Shown piece by piece: positions 25,261 through 33,965 of a stretch of DNA of 64,000 nucleotides. A program made the position numbers and the translations under genes. The stretch is from CAYQLT01 sp964418425 (GTDB lineage Bacteria > Bacillota > Limnochordia > Limnochordales > Geochordaceae): positions 1-64,000 of the forward strand of contig CAYQLT010000011.1 of NCBI GenBank assembly GCA_964418425.1, in the 5' to 3' direction. Within the stretch, counting starts at the first letter, position 1; each line of letters begins with the position of its first letter. The notes beneath the pieces are model-generated. The model was not told the origin of the DNA, made no database searches, and saw only the letters and a list, made by a program, of their open reading frames with translations.

Positions 25261-25527
25261 ATGCGTCGCATGAGCCGCAAGCAGATTTATCTTCCTGAGG
25301 ATGCCGCTCGCCGGCTCCGCAGGTTGTCGCAAGCCACGGGCATGTCGGAAGCGGCGTTGATCAGGCGAGCCCTGGATGAGTATCTCGGGAAAATGGCCCG
25401 CCAGGTGAGAGGGGAGGAGGACCCTCTCCTGCAACTCATTGGTTTGTGCGACAGCCCCGAGGGCCCGACGGACGCGTCTGTGAACCACGACTTCTACCTG
25501 TACGGCGCGCCCAAGCGTGAGTCGTGA
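25261..25527 (+). CDS. Ribbon-helix-helix antitoxin
   Basis: An 88-residue CopG/RHH protein: KQIYLPEDAARRLRRLSQ (beta strand and helix A), then TGMSEAALIRRALDEYL (helix B). The acidic C-terminal tail would wrap the toxin. ATG 25261 is used. The stop overlaps the toxin GTG (GTGA). DNA composition is less GC-rich than the flanks, in keeping with a mobile toxin-antitoxin module. Confidence 0.85.
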   Translation: MRRMSRKQIYLPEDAARRLRRLSQATGMSEAALIRRALDEYLGKMARQVRGEEDPLLQLIGLCDSPEGPTDASVNHDFYLYGAPKRES

Positions 25528-25967
25528 AGACCGGCGTGGGGATTTTATCGCCGAGACGCGTGTTCGTCGATACTGGCGCATGGATCGCCCTAGCGACCAA
25601 GCGTGACATCAACCACCCCGCTGCCACTGCTTTTTACGAGAAGCTATCCCAGTCGAGGGCACGGTTGCTCACGACGAACTACGTCTTGGCGGAGACCTAT
25701 ACCCGGTTGCGTTATGACGACGGCCTGCGCAAGGCGCTGGCCTTTCATGATGTGATAGAGATGGCTGTGACCTCAGGGCGCTTGCAGGTCCTATGGGTGG
25801 AGGCGGAGCATCATCAGAAGGCGTTGGACGTCTTTCGCCGGTACCCGGAACATGTATTTTCCTTCACGGATTGCACGAGCTTCGTCGTGGCCAAAGAAGC
25901 GAAGTGCTCTGAAGTTTTCGGGTTTGATCGAGGGTTCCTTATCATGGGATTTGTTCTCCAGCCATAA
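25524..25967 (+). CDS. PIN-domain toxin (VapC-like RNase)
   Basis: A 147-residue Mg-dependent RNase. Catalytic acids appear in VFVDTGAWIAL (Asp), LLTTNYVLAETYTRL (Glu), FSFTDCTSFVVAKE (Asp) and FGFDRGF (Asp). Translationally coupled to the RHH antitoxin. Unlike the broken PIN gene near 10 kb, all four acidic positions are intact. Confidence 0.88.
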   Translation: MKTGVGILSPRRVFVDTGAWIALATKRDINHPAATAFYEKLSQSRARLLTTNYVLAETYTRLRYDDGLRKALAFHDVIEMAVTSGRLQVLWVEAEHHQKALDVFRRYPEHVFSFTDCTSFVVAKEAKCSEVFGFDRGFLIMGFVLQP

Positions 25968-26141
25968 CGCCCCACACACGGAAGACACGGCCATCGCTTC
26001 AGCCTGCCGAGCGGCGGCGAGGCGCCCCTCCACGAAGTTGGTGCACGGCCGAGCGTTTCCGACTGTTGGCCTGTACCGGTGCGGCCGTGACCCTCGACGC
26101 ACGTCGCCGACCGGGCTATCGTTCGTAGGAGGGATCCCCCA

Positions 26142-26717
26142 ATGATCGGCCCGGCCATTGCCCGGGGGCGGGCGCGGAAGACCACCGAAATCGCGGTGTT
26201 CGCCGCCGCCTATGCGGCGCTGACCGTCGTCCTCAGCCCCATTTCCTACGGCCCCATTCAGTTCCGCCTGGCCGAGATGCTCAAGGCGGCGGTCATCCGC
26301 AGACCCCACCTCATCGCCGCCATCGCGGTGGGCACGTTCTTCGGCAACCTGGCCAGCCCCTATGTGGGGCCCTGGGAACTCCTCTTCATGCCCCTCACCG
26401 ACGCCCTCGGCGGCCTCATCGCCTGGGTTGTGGGCCGGCGCTTTGCGGCCCTGGGGGCAGCCGCCTATGCCCTCACCACGGCGGGCTCCGTCTCCTTCAT
26501 GCTCTGGCAGCTGGGAGTGGGGCCCTTCGGGGTGCTCTTCCCCGGCATCCTGGTCAGCGAGATGATCCTGCTCATCGCGGGGCTCCCCATCATGCAGACC
26601 ATGCTGAGCCGGGTCGACCTCGCATTCGGCCGACGGCATAGGGAAAAGCCGGCGGCCGAATCCGCGGCGGATGCCCCCTCGGCGTACGGGGGCGACGGCC
26701 CTCCGGATGCCCCTTGA
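26142..26717 (+). CDS. queT: QueT family transporter (queuosine precursor uptake, ECF S component)
   Basis: Membrane substrate-binding subunit of an energy-coupling-factor importer, 191 residues. LSPISYGPIQFRLAEML and FFGNLASPYVGPWELLFMPL match the QueT/DUF988 family, and about five helices are visible. TAGGAGGG lies at 26128-26135, with good spacing. I looked for a preQ1 riboswitch in the 174 bases upstream and found none. Confidence 0.87.
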   Translation: MIGPAIARGRARKTTEIAVFAAAYAALTVVLSPISYGPIQFRLAEMLKAAVIRRPHLIAAIAVGTFFGNLASPYVGPWELLFMPLTDALGGLIAWVVGRRFAALGAAAYALTTAGSVSFMLWQLGVGPFGVLFPGILVSEMILLIAGLPIMQTMLSRVDLAFGRRHREKPAAESAADAPSAYGGDGPPDAP

Positions 26718-26748
26718 ACGCCTGCGCGGCCAGGCCCTCGCCCCTACG

Positions 26749-27813
26749 TCACCCTGCCGCCCGCCGGCTCTGCAGCCCCTCCAGGGCCACCGCCCTGACG
26801 GCCCGGGCGGCTGCCCCGACGTCCTCGTCATCCACGTGGCGGTGCGTAACGAAGCGGAGCACGGACTGCCCCGCCGGAAGCACCCACACGTTGTGGCCGG
26901 CGGCCAGGCGACGCCCGAACGCCTCCGCCGAAAGCCCTGTCTCCCCTACCTCCACCATGACCATGTTGGTCCTCGGCGGCCACACCCGCACGCCGGGCAC
27001 GTCGGCCAGCAGCCCGGCCAGCGCCCGGGCACGCTCGTGATCCTCGTGCAGTCGGTCGACCATCCGCTCCAGGGCCACGATGCCGGCCGCCGCCACCACG
27101 CCGGCCTGGCGCATGGCGCCGCCCACCATCTGCCGACGCTTGCGGGCCTCCTGGATGAACTCCCGGCTGCCGGCAACCAGACTGCCCACAGGCGCCGAGA
27201 GACCCTTCGAAAGGCAGAACATCAGAGAGTCGACGGGGGCGGCGAGACGCGCGGCCGGCACCCCCAGCGCAACGGCCGCATTGAAAAGGCGCGCCCCGTC
27301 CAGGTGCACGGGCACCGAGTGACGGTGGGCCGCATCAGCGGCTTGCCGGGTCTGCTCCTCGGTCCATACCGTGCCCCCCGCCAGGTTATGGGTGTTTTCC
27401 AGGCAGACCAGCCCTGTGCGGGGGAAGGGCAAACCCGCCGGCCGGATAGCCGCCTCGATGGCGTCGGGAGGCAGGATGCCGTCGGGGGTCGAGATGGTGC
27501 GCACCATGGCCCCCACCACGCCTCCGAGGCTTCCCGCCTCGTAAACCACCATGTGAGCCCGGCTGTCCAGCACCACCTCGTCCCCGCGGCGAAGCCAGGT
27601 CAGCGCCGCGACCAGGTTGGCCATGGTACCGCTGGGCACCAGGAGGGCGGCCTCTTTGCCCACCCGTTGGGCGGCCAGCTCTTCCAGCGCGTTGACCGTC
27701 GGGTCGTCGCCCCGGGCCGAATCCCCCACCTCGGCCTCGTACATCGCCCGCCGCATCTCTTGGGTGGGTTCGGTGACCGTATCGCTGCGAAAATCGTGCC
27801 GGCCTTTCAGCAA
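26749..27813 (-). CDS. Low-specificity L-threonine aldolase
   Basis: PLP enzyme splitting L-threonine or L-allo-threonine into glycine and acetaldehyde. 354 residues: FRSDTVTEPTQEMR at the N-terminus, ENTHNLAGGTVW, VHLDGARLFNAAVALG with the PLP-binding Asp, and the Schiff-base lysine K203 in CLSKGLSAPVG. TTG 27813 is the start; a G-rich site precedes it. It is convergent with queT, with 31 bases between them. Confidence 0.93.
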   Translation of the reverse strand: MLKGRHDFRSDTVTEPTQEMRRAMYEAEVGDSARGDDPTVNALEELAAQRVGKEAALLVPSGTMANLVAALTWLRRGDEVVLDSRAHMVVYEAGSLGGVVGAMVRTISTPDGILPPDAIEAAIRPAGLPFPRTGLVCLENTHNLAGGTVWTEEQTRQAADAAHRHSVPVHLDGARLFNAAVALGVPAARLAAPVDSLMFCLSKGLSAPVGSLVAGSREFIQEARKRRQMVGGAMRQAGVVAAAGIVALERMVDRLHEDHERARALAGLLADVPGVRVWPPRTNMVMVEVGETGLSAEAFGRRLAAGHNVWVLPAGQSVLRFVTHRHVDDEDVGAAARAVRAVALEGLQSRRAAG

Positions 27814-27963
27814 GCGACTCGCCCCCTGCCATGCATACCCCCGCAGGCAGCGCCGCCGCGGCCGCCGTCCTCCCTCGTCGAGCCCTGGCCCGCTGCCCCG
27901 TAGCGTGGCCCTCCTACCCGCTGCCCGGTCCCGCGGGCGCTCCCCGCGAGGGCACGCGGGCTC

Positions 27964-28539
27964 TCACACCCTCGGCAGGACAATGCCCTGCTGGTTTTGG
28001 TACTTGCCGCCGCGGCTCTCGTAGGTCACGGAAGGGCGCTCGCCGCGGAAGAAGAGCATCTGCGCGATGCCTTCTCCCGCATATATCTTGGCCGGCAGCG
28101 GAGTGGTGTTGCTGATTTCGATGGTGAGAAACCCCTGCCAGCCCGGCTCTGCCGGGGTGATGTTGACGATGATGCCACAGCGCGCGTAGGTGGACTTCCC
28201 GAGGGTGACGCAGACCACATCGTCGGGGATTCGTAGGTATTCCACCGACCTGGCCAGGGCAAAGGAATTGGGGGGGATGATGCAAACGTCACCTTCGAAA
28301 TCCACGAAGGCCCGGGGGTCGAAGTTTTTCGGATCCACCACCGAGCTGTTGACGTTGGTGAAGATCTTAAACTCCCGGGCCACCCGCAGGTCGTAGCCGA
28401 AGCTGGAAAGCCCGTAGGAGATGACCCTGCGCTCGGTGGGGAGCCCCGCGTCCACCACCCGCACCTGGGCCGGCTCGAAAGGCTCGATCATCCGCCTCTC
28501 CCGAGCCAGCGCGGCGATCTCCCGGTCATTGAGGATCAA
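27964..28539 (-). CDS. dcd: dCTP deaminase
   Basis: Converts dCTP to dUTP for thymidylate synthesis; 191 residues. LNDREIAAL at the start, SYGLSSFGYDLRV, the substrate-binding GKSTYARCGIIV, and FLTIEISNTTPLP with the catalytic Glu are present. TTG 28539 is preferred because GGAGG stands six bases upstream; in-frame GTG 28620 would add an unconserved 27-residue leader. Whether it is the bifunctional (dCTP deaminase/dUTPase) form cannot be decided here. Confidence 0.92.
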   Translation of the reverse strand: MILNDREIAALARERRMIEPFEPAQVRVVDAGLPTERRVISYGLSSFGYDLRVAREFKIFTNVNSSVVDPKNFDPRAFVDFEGDVCIIPPNSFALARSVEYLRIPDDVVCVTLGKSTYARCGIIVNITPAEPGWQGFLTIEISNTTPLPAKIYAGEGIAQMLFFRGERPSVTYESRGGKYQNQQGIVLPRV

Positions 28540-28707
28540 CCCACTCCTCCGCCCCTTCTGCCCGGCACAAGAGCCGCCCGGGCCCACCTTTTCGGTGACG
28601 TGACCCGCCCTCCTGCTCACCCTCCACCCGGCCCCCGCACCCGGCCCCAGGAAACCGCCGGGCGGTTGGGGAAGTGCTCCCCGGGGCGTGCGAAAGGAGG
28701 CAGGCGG

Positions 28708-29082
28708 GTGAAGCTTGTCCTCGCCGTCGTGGACGACAGCGACAGCCGTCCGCTCATGCAGGCGCTGACCCGGGCGCGCATCGGCGTAACCCGGCTCGCC
28801 AGCACCGGAGGTTTTCTCCTGGAGGGCAACACCACCCTGCTGGTGGGCGTCGACGAGGGCCGGCTCGAGGAGGTGCTCGGCATCATCCGCACCACCTGTC
28901 GGCGCCGTACCCGCCTGCTTCCCCAGCCGGTGGGTGAGATGCCGTCCGGCGCCGGGCTACCCATCGAGGTGGAAGTGGGAGGCGCCATCGTATGGGTGCT
29001 GACCGTGGAGCGGGTCGAACGCATCCCGGCCGGCGGCCCCGCCGACGCGGGCCCGAATCCCCCGCAGGGCCCTTCTCAGTAG
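28708..29082 (+). CDS. darA: Cyclic-di-AMP receptor DarA (PII-like, DUF970)
   Basis: PII-like trimer that binds cyclic di-AMP; 124 residues. The family pattern VVDDSDSRPLMQALTRARIG, TRLASTGGFLLEGNTTLLVG, then GRLEEVLGIIRTTCRRR is unambiguous. GTG 28708 has AAAGGAGG seven bases upstream. Often next to tmk/holB; here it stands between dcd and a small zinc protein, overlapping the latter's end. Confidence 0.93.
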   Translation: MKLVLAVVDDSDSRPLMQALTRARIGVTRLASTGGFLLEGNTTLLVGVDEGRLEEVLGIIRTTCRRRTRLLPQPVGEMPSGAGLPIEVEVGGAIVWVLTVERVERIPAGGPADAGPNPPQGPSQ

Positions 29083-29288
29083 ACCACGATCAGCGAGGTC
29101 GAGCCGTCCTCCCCCACCAACCAGGTCGTCCGCACCGACTCCTCACCAGCCAGGCCCGCCGGAGCCGCCGCTTCATCCCGGCCCTGCACCCAAAACCTGG
29201 CCCCGCAGGCGCAGCGGCCGCCCTCTTCGGCCTCCACCGGGCCCACCTGGTGAAGCTGACCGCAATGCGGGCAGCGAAAGCATGCCAT
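29076..29288 (-). CDS. Small zinc-ribbon protein
   Basis: 70 residues starting MACFRCPHCGQLHQV, with a second Cys pair in GRCACGARFWV, so one zinc ribbon with C-x2-C and C-x-C. The C-terminal half is a short beta-rich tail. Function unknown; similar small ribbons support transcription or metal handling. ATG 29288. Ends inside the last bases of darA on the other strand. Confidence 0.65.
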   Translation of the reverse strand: MACFRCPHCGQLHQVGPVEAEEGGRCACGARFWVQGRDEAAAPAGLAGEESVRTTWLVGEDGSTSLIVVY

Positions 29289-29335
29289 GGCTATCCCCCG
29301 GAGCTAAAGGGTGCACCCCGCCGAGGCAGGCGCTC

Positions 29336-30064
29336 TCAGGTAATCCTCGCCACCGGCCCCAGGAAGGAAAGGGCCAGCGTGATGACGTTGAGGCTCACGT
29401 GGGCGCCCACGGGCACCGACAGCTGACGCCGCCGTTCGTACCAGTAGGCCAGCAGGACTCCCGAGACCCACAGCGCCGGGAAATGGACCGCGTAACCGTG
29501 CAGCGCTGCAAATGCCGCCGCCGACAGGGCCGCCGCTGTGAAGGGCGCTACCCCTCCCTGTCGTCGCAGAAGGCCGTAGAAATAGCCTCGAAAGAAAAGC
29601 TCCTCGGCCAGCGGAGCACCCACCAACACCAGGGCCACCAGCATAGCGGCCCAGGCCGGCGTGGCGGCCCTGAGCAACGAGGCGATGGCCGCCTCTTCCC
29701 GCCGCGCCAGCTCCACAACCGCCCCCGAGCCGTCCACCAGCTGCGCCAGCCCCACCACGGCGAAGGTGGTGGCCGCCTGCCCCAGGGCCAGAAGGGGACC
29801 CAGCGCCAGGCCGCCGGCAAACCCGCGCCAGGCCTGCTTGCCCGGAAAACCCCGGGGCCACCCCGGCGAGCCGCGGCCACCTGCGGCTTGAGGCCACCCG
29901 CCTGTTGCCCGTAGCCACCCGGCCAGACCCGAAGCGCCCAGGATCAGCTGCAGCAGGGCCAGGGCAAGGATTTGCAGGCGGAACCCGGCTACGCCCGCTG
30001 CCCGAGCCGCCGCCAGGGAGAGAAAGGGCGTGCCGAAGGCCGCCAGGGCCAGCGCGGCCGCCAG
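29336..30064 (-). CDS. CPBP family intramembrane metalloprotease (CAAX-protease-like)
   Basis: Membrane-embedded glutamic/metallo-protease family. All three motifs are present: EELFFRG (EExxxR), FAALHGY (FxxxH) and HVSLN (HxxxN), with about six to seven membrane helices. The open frame runs back into guaB, but no ATG, GTG or TTG stands before the first helices; the first canonical start is GTG 29758, which would remove two helices. CTG 30064, nine bases after CAGGAG, is my choice. A frameshift linking to GTG 30111 at the guaB stop is the alternative. The domain call is firm, the start is not. Confidence 0.7.
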   Translation of the reverse strand: MAAALALAAFGTPFLSLAAARAAGVAGFRLQILALALLQLILGASGLAGWLRATGGWPQAAGGRGSPGWPRGFPGKQAWRGFAGGLALGPLLALGQAATTFAVVGLAQLVDGSGAVVELARREEAAIASLLRAATPAWAAMLVALVLVGAPLAEELFFRGYFYGLLRRQGGVAPFTAAALSAAAFAALHGYAVHFPALWVSGVLLAYWYERRRQLSVPVGAHVSLNVITLALSFLGPVARIT

Positions 30065-30107
30065 CCGCCAGAACTCCTGCCGCCGGCTTGCCAGGGGCCC
30101 TGGGCCG

Positions 30108-31568
30108 TCACGGAGTCCAGTAATTGGGTGCCTCCCGGGTGATCTGGATGTCGTGAGGATGGCTTTCGCGCACGCCGGCGGCGGTCATACGGATGAAGCG
30201 AGATTTCTCTCGCAGTTCCCGCAGGTTGCGTGCGCCCACGTACCCCATGCCCGCCCGCAAACCCCCGACCAGCTGATAGACCATCTCTGCCACCGGCCCT
30301 CGGTAGGGCACGCGCCCCTCGATCCCTTCGGGGACGGGTTTCGCCTCGGGCGCATACCCATAGCGATCCCCCGACCCGGAGCGCATGGCAGCCAGCGATC
30401 CCATCCCCCGGTACACCTTAAAGCTTCGCCCCTGATAGATTTCCACGTCGCCGGGGCTTTCTTCGGTGCCGGCGAAGAGGCTGCCGATCATCACCGACTC
30501 GGCTCCGGCCGCCAGGGCCTTGGTGATGTCCCCGCTGTACCGGATGCCCCCGTCGGCGATCACCGGGATGTCCCACTCGGCGGCCTCGCGGGCGCTCTCC
30601 CACACGGCGGTGAGCTGCGGCACGCCCACACCGGTCACCACCCGGGTGGTGCAAATGGTCCCGGGACCGATGCCCACCTTCACGGCGTCGGCCCCCGCCT
30701 TCGCCAGGGCCCGCAACCCCTGCGCCGTCGCCACGTTGCCGGCCACCACGTCGACCCGGTCCCCGAACTCCTCCTTCAGGCGCTCGCACGCCCCGATGAC
30801 CCTGCGGGAGTGGCCGTGGGAGGAGTCCAGCACCAGCGCATCCACCCCGGCCTCCACCAGCGCGCGGGCCCGCTCCATCATATCGGGCCCCACCCCCACC
30901 GCGGCGGCCACCCGCAACCGCCCCCGGGAATCCTTGGCCGCGTTGGGGTACTTGCGCGCCTTCTCGATGTCTTTGATGGTGATGAGCCCTTTGAGATGGA
31001 AGCGCTCGTCCACCAGCGGAAGCTTTTCGATGCGGTGCCGGTGCAGCACCCGCCTGGCCTCCTCCAGGGTGGTGCCGACCGGAGCGGTGATCAGATGATC
31101 TTTGGTCATGACCCGGCCGATGGGCTGGTCCAGGTCCTCCTCGAACTTCAGGTCCCGGTTGGTGATGATCCCCACCAGCCGCCCCTCGACCGTCACCGGA
31201 ACCCCCGAGATGCGATAGCGGGCCATCACGGCCAGGGCGTCCCTCAGCGTGTGTTCGGGTGACAGGGAGACGGGGTCGACGATGATGCCGCTCTCGGAGC
31301 GTTTGACCTTGTCGACCTCCCCGGCTTGCGCCTCCACCGAGAGGTTGCGGTGGATCACCCCGATGCCGCCCTCCCGGGCGATGGCGATGGCCATGCGGGC
31401 CTCGGTCACCGTATCCATGGCCGCGCTGCAAAGCGGCACGTTGAGCCGAATATGCCGGGAAAAGCGGGTGGTGACGTCCACCTCCGCCGGCAGCACGTCG
31501 GACTCGCCCGGCAGCAGCAGCACGTCGTCAAAGGTGAGGCCCTCGGCGTCGAACGGACCGGCCATCAT
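30108..31568 (-). CDS. guaB: Inosine-5'-monophosphate dehydrogenase
   Basis: Oxidises IMP to XMP, the committed step to GTP. 486 residues from ATG 31568: catalytic barrel start (LTFDDVLLLPGES), a CBS pair at about 90-205, and the active loop GIGPGTICTTR with catalytic C306, then GGIRYSGDITKALAAGA and the flap YVGARNLRELRE. GTG 31580 and ATG 31565 are other possible starts. It directly follows DUF1015. GTP from this pathway is a CodY signal. Confidence 0.96.
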   Translation of the reverse strand: MMAGPFDAEGLTFDDVLLLPGESDVLPAEVDVTTRFSRHIRLNVPLCSAAMDTVTEARMAIAIAREGGIGVIHRNLSVEAQAGEVDKVKRSESGIIVDPVSLSPEHTLRDALAVMARYRISGVPVTVEGRLVGIITNRDLKFEEDLDQPIGRVMTKDHLITAPVGTTLEEARRVLHRHRIEKLPLVDERFHLKGLITIKDIEKARKYPNAAKDSRGRLRVAAAVGVGPDMMERARALVEAGVDALVLDSSHGHSRRVIGACERLKEEFGDRVDVVAGNVATAQGLRALAKAGADAVKVGIGPGTICTTRVVTGVGVPQLTAVWESAREAAEWDIPVIADGGIRYSGDITKALAAGAESVMIGSLFAGTEESPGDVEIYQGRSFKVYRGMGSLAAMRSGSGDRYGYAPEAKPVPEGIEGRVPYRGPVAEMVYQLVGGLRAGMGYVGARNLRELREKSRFIRMTAAGVRESHPHDIQITREAPNYWTP

Positions 31569-31583
31569 ATCCCCGGACACCGG

Positions 31584-33002
31584 TCATGCACCCCCCGGAT
31601 GTTGGGAACCCACCCGCCACGGCAGCACCTCGAGCGCCATGTCCGCGAGCACCAGCCCGCTGGCCATCTTCGGGTAGAAGTACGTGGACTTCTCGGGCAG
31701 CTTCTTGCCTGCCAGGGCCACCTCCCGAACCTCGGCCGCCGAGACCGGGGCGAGCAGGATCGCGCACGCCGCCTGGCCTGCATCCACGGCCTGCAACGCT
31801 TCGGCCTCCTGGGGCGTAAAGCGCACCCAGGCGGATTTCGCCGGGGCGGAGGTCGAGTGGTCCGCCACCGGCTCAAACCCTGCCAGCGGCCCCCGGTGCA
31901 GGAGCAGCACGTCGGCAGCCGCCCCGGGCAGATCCGACCGGGGGCTGCCTCCGTGCCAGGCGGCCTTGGCGGGCTCCGCCAGAAACTCCAGCTCTCCCGA
32001 ACCCCAGTACACGGCCACCACCGGCCGATGGAGCGCGCTGCGCAGCTCCCGCACCGTCTCGGCCGCCCGCCGCGGGTCCGAGGCAGCCGCCGCCACCCGC
32101 TCGGCCAATTGCGGTGCCAGCTCCGCCGGCGACAGGGCCCCCATGGCCTCGTACAGCGCCAGCCGAAGGCGCTCGCGCAGCTCTTGGCGTTTGGGCCCCA
32201 CCACGCGGTGGATGGGCAGGATGGCCAGCCCGCCGCTGTCGGGAGTGAGGGCAGCCAGCACGTACTGCTCAGGCCCGGGACGGGACGATCCGTCACCCGC
32301 CTGCACCGCCCGGGCAAATCGGCTGGCTGCCTCAAAGCGATGGTGACCGTCAGCGATGACGGCGGGCTGCTCCGCCAGCCGGGTCGCGAGCGCGTCCAAC
32401 ACCTGTCGCCCGGCCGGGTCTGATGCCCGGTGCACCCACAGCTGCAACAGCCCCCCGATGGGGCTCTCGTCTTCCCATTCCGGGGACGCCGAAGCGGCCT
32501 TGTGGAGAGCCTCCTGAAACTGGCCCGCCGGGTCGCCCACCAGCGCCAGGATGGGGCTGAAGTGGATACGGCACACCTCCAGTTGCTGCAGCCGCTCGGA
32601 CCACACCTCCGGAACGGTCCGCTCGTGAGGCAACGCCGCACGTTCGGGGCCCGCGCCCACCCGAAGCCCCACCAGCACCCCCGTCAGGACGCCGGACGAA
32701 CCATCGGGGGCCCGGTAGTGGTGTCGCACCACATAGACGCACGGCTCGGGATCGGCCACCAGCCATCCCTGGTTTCGCCACTGCTCAAACAGAGAGCGGG
32801 CGTGGGCCCAGTTGCCCGGACGGTCGATCTCCCCGTCCCGCAGCCCCAGGTCCAGGCGCAGCACGTTGTAGGGGCTTCGGGCCAGAAACTCCCGGATATG
32901 GCCGGGAGAGACCACGTCGTATGGGGGCGCCAGCACAGGACCCATGCGTCCCAGTCGCCCGAGGTCGTAGCGCACACCCCGAAGGGCCGCCACCTGCCCC
33001 AC
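31584..33002 (-). CDS. DUF1015 family protein
   Basis: A 472-residue cytosolic protein. Conserved blocks: APPYDVVSPGHIREFLARSP at the N-terminus, the centre VIADGHHRFEAASRFA, and AILPIHRVV. The family is often near serine-biosynthesis genes and contains a ParB/SerK-like fold in part; a kinase role cannot be claimed from this sequence. GTG 33002 follows GGGGGATGGAG. Probably cotranscribed with guaB (15-base gap). Confidence 0.88.
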   Translation of the reverse strand: MGQVAALRGVRYDLGRLGRMGPVLAPPYDVVSPGHIREFLARSPYNVLRLDLGLRDGEIDRPGNWAHARSLFEQWRNQGWLVADPEPCVYVVRHHYRAPDGSSGVLTGVLVGLRVGAGPERAALPHERTVPEVWSERLQQLEVCRIHFSPILALVGDPAGQFQEALHKAASASPEWEDESPIGGLLQLWVHRASDPAGRQVLDALATRLAEQPAVIADGHHRFEAASRFARAVQAGDGSSRPGPEQYVLAALTPDSGGLAILPIHRVVGPKRQELRERLRLALYEAMGALSPAELAPQLAERVAAAASDPRRAAETVRELRSALHRPVVAVYWGSGELEFLAEPAKAAWHGGSPRSDLPGAAADVLLLHRGPLAGFEPVADHSTSAPAKSAWVRFTPQEAEALQAVDAGQAACAILLAPVSAAEVREVALAGKKLPEKSTYFYPKMASGLVLADMALEVLPWRVGSQHPGGA

Positions 33003-33088
33003 GCTCCATCCCCCGCCCGCGGGCGCCCCGGCCGGACGGCGGCCGGCGACGCGTCATTGATCCTGGATATTCCCTCCGCCCGGAGTCG

Positions 33089-33871
33089 TCAAGTTGCCGG
33101 GCCAAGGCCCAGCAGGCCCTGAAGCATGCGGGCATTGACGACGGCCTTGGCCTGATAGTGGTTGTTCATCGCCACGAACGTTCGTCCGGTCTGGCGCTCC
33201 AGCTCCTGCAGCCGAGGGACCCATTCCCGCAGTTCTTCCTCGGAGTACAGGTAATTGTATCGCTCGTAAGGCTGCTCGTGTTGCCACCACTTCTCACGGT
33301 TGCGCCCGTGGAACCGGACGTACCCCACCGACCCGGTGGCCCGCACCACCGGCGGCACCAGGGAGGAGAGCTGCGGCTCGTCCACACACACAAAGCCTGC
33401 TCCCAACTCCGAGAGCAGCGAGAAGCCCTCTTCGCCCTGAACCCAACCCCGGTGGCGAAACTCTACGGCCACCGGCACCCCCTCCATGACCTCGATGGCA
33501 TGGCGCAGGTAGGCGCGGTTTTCCGGGCCGGGGCGGAAACTGTTGGGAAACTGCAGGAGCACGCACGCCAGCTTACCGGCATCTTCCAGAGGAGCCAGGG
33601 CCCGCCTGAACGTACGGGCGTCGTCCAGTCCCTGGCGCTCGTGGGTGATCCCCTGGTACGCCTTGACGGCAAACAGAAACCCCTCGGGGGTCTTCTCGGC
33701 CAGGCGCTTGAGCATGAAGGGCGACGGCTGACGGTAATAGGTGGAGTTGACCTCGGTGAAGGAGAAATGGCGGGCGTAGAAGGCGAGGTACTCTTTCGGA
33801 TCCAGGTCAGGGGGGTAAAAGGGCCCCTTCCAGTCGTCGTATGCGTAGCCGGACGTGCCGATGACGATCAC
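33089..33871 (-). CDS. DUF72 family protein (YecE-like TIM barrel)
   Basis: 260 residues. IGTSGYAYDDWKGPFYPP, YARHFSFTEVNSTYY, FLFAVKAYQGITH and VAMNNHYQAKAVVNA are the family hallmarks. Function is unknown; the fold resembles DNA-repair-type TIM barrels. GTG 33871 is the start. 86 bases separate it from DUF1015 downstream. Confidence 0.9.
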   Translation of the reverse strand: MIVIGTSGYAYDDWKGPFYPPDLDPKEYLAFYARHFSFTEVNSTYYRQPSPFMLKRLAEKTPEGFLFAVKAYQGITHERQGLDDARTFRRALAPLEDAGKLACVLLQFPNSFRPGPENRAYLRHAIEVMEGVPVAVEFRHRGWVQGEEGFSLLSELGAGFVCVDEPQLSSLVPPVVRATGSVGYVRFHGRNREKWWQHEQPYERYNYLYSEEELREWVPRLQELERQTGRTFVAMNNHYQAKAVVNARMLQGLLGLGPAT

Positions 33872-33965
33872 CGTACGTACCCTCTTTTCCGGGCTTTGAT
33901 CCTGTGCGCGCCGGCCTTTGCCCCGGGGCTGCCCCTGCCGCTACAATCTTGGGGGGTATGTCAAG

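Noticed and set aside
25968..26141. preQ1 riboswitch upstream of queT
   Set aside because: Neither the preQ1-I stem-loop with A-rich tail nor the preQ1-II pattern could be found; only the ribosome site TAGGAGGG is clear.
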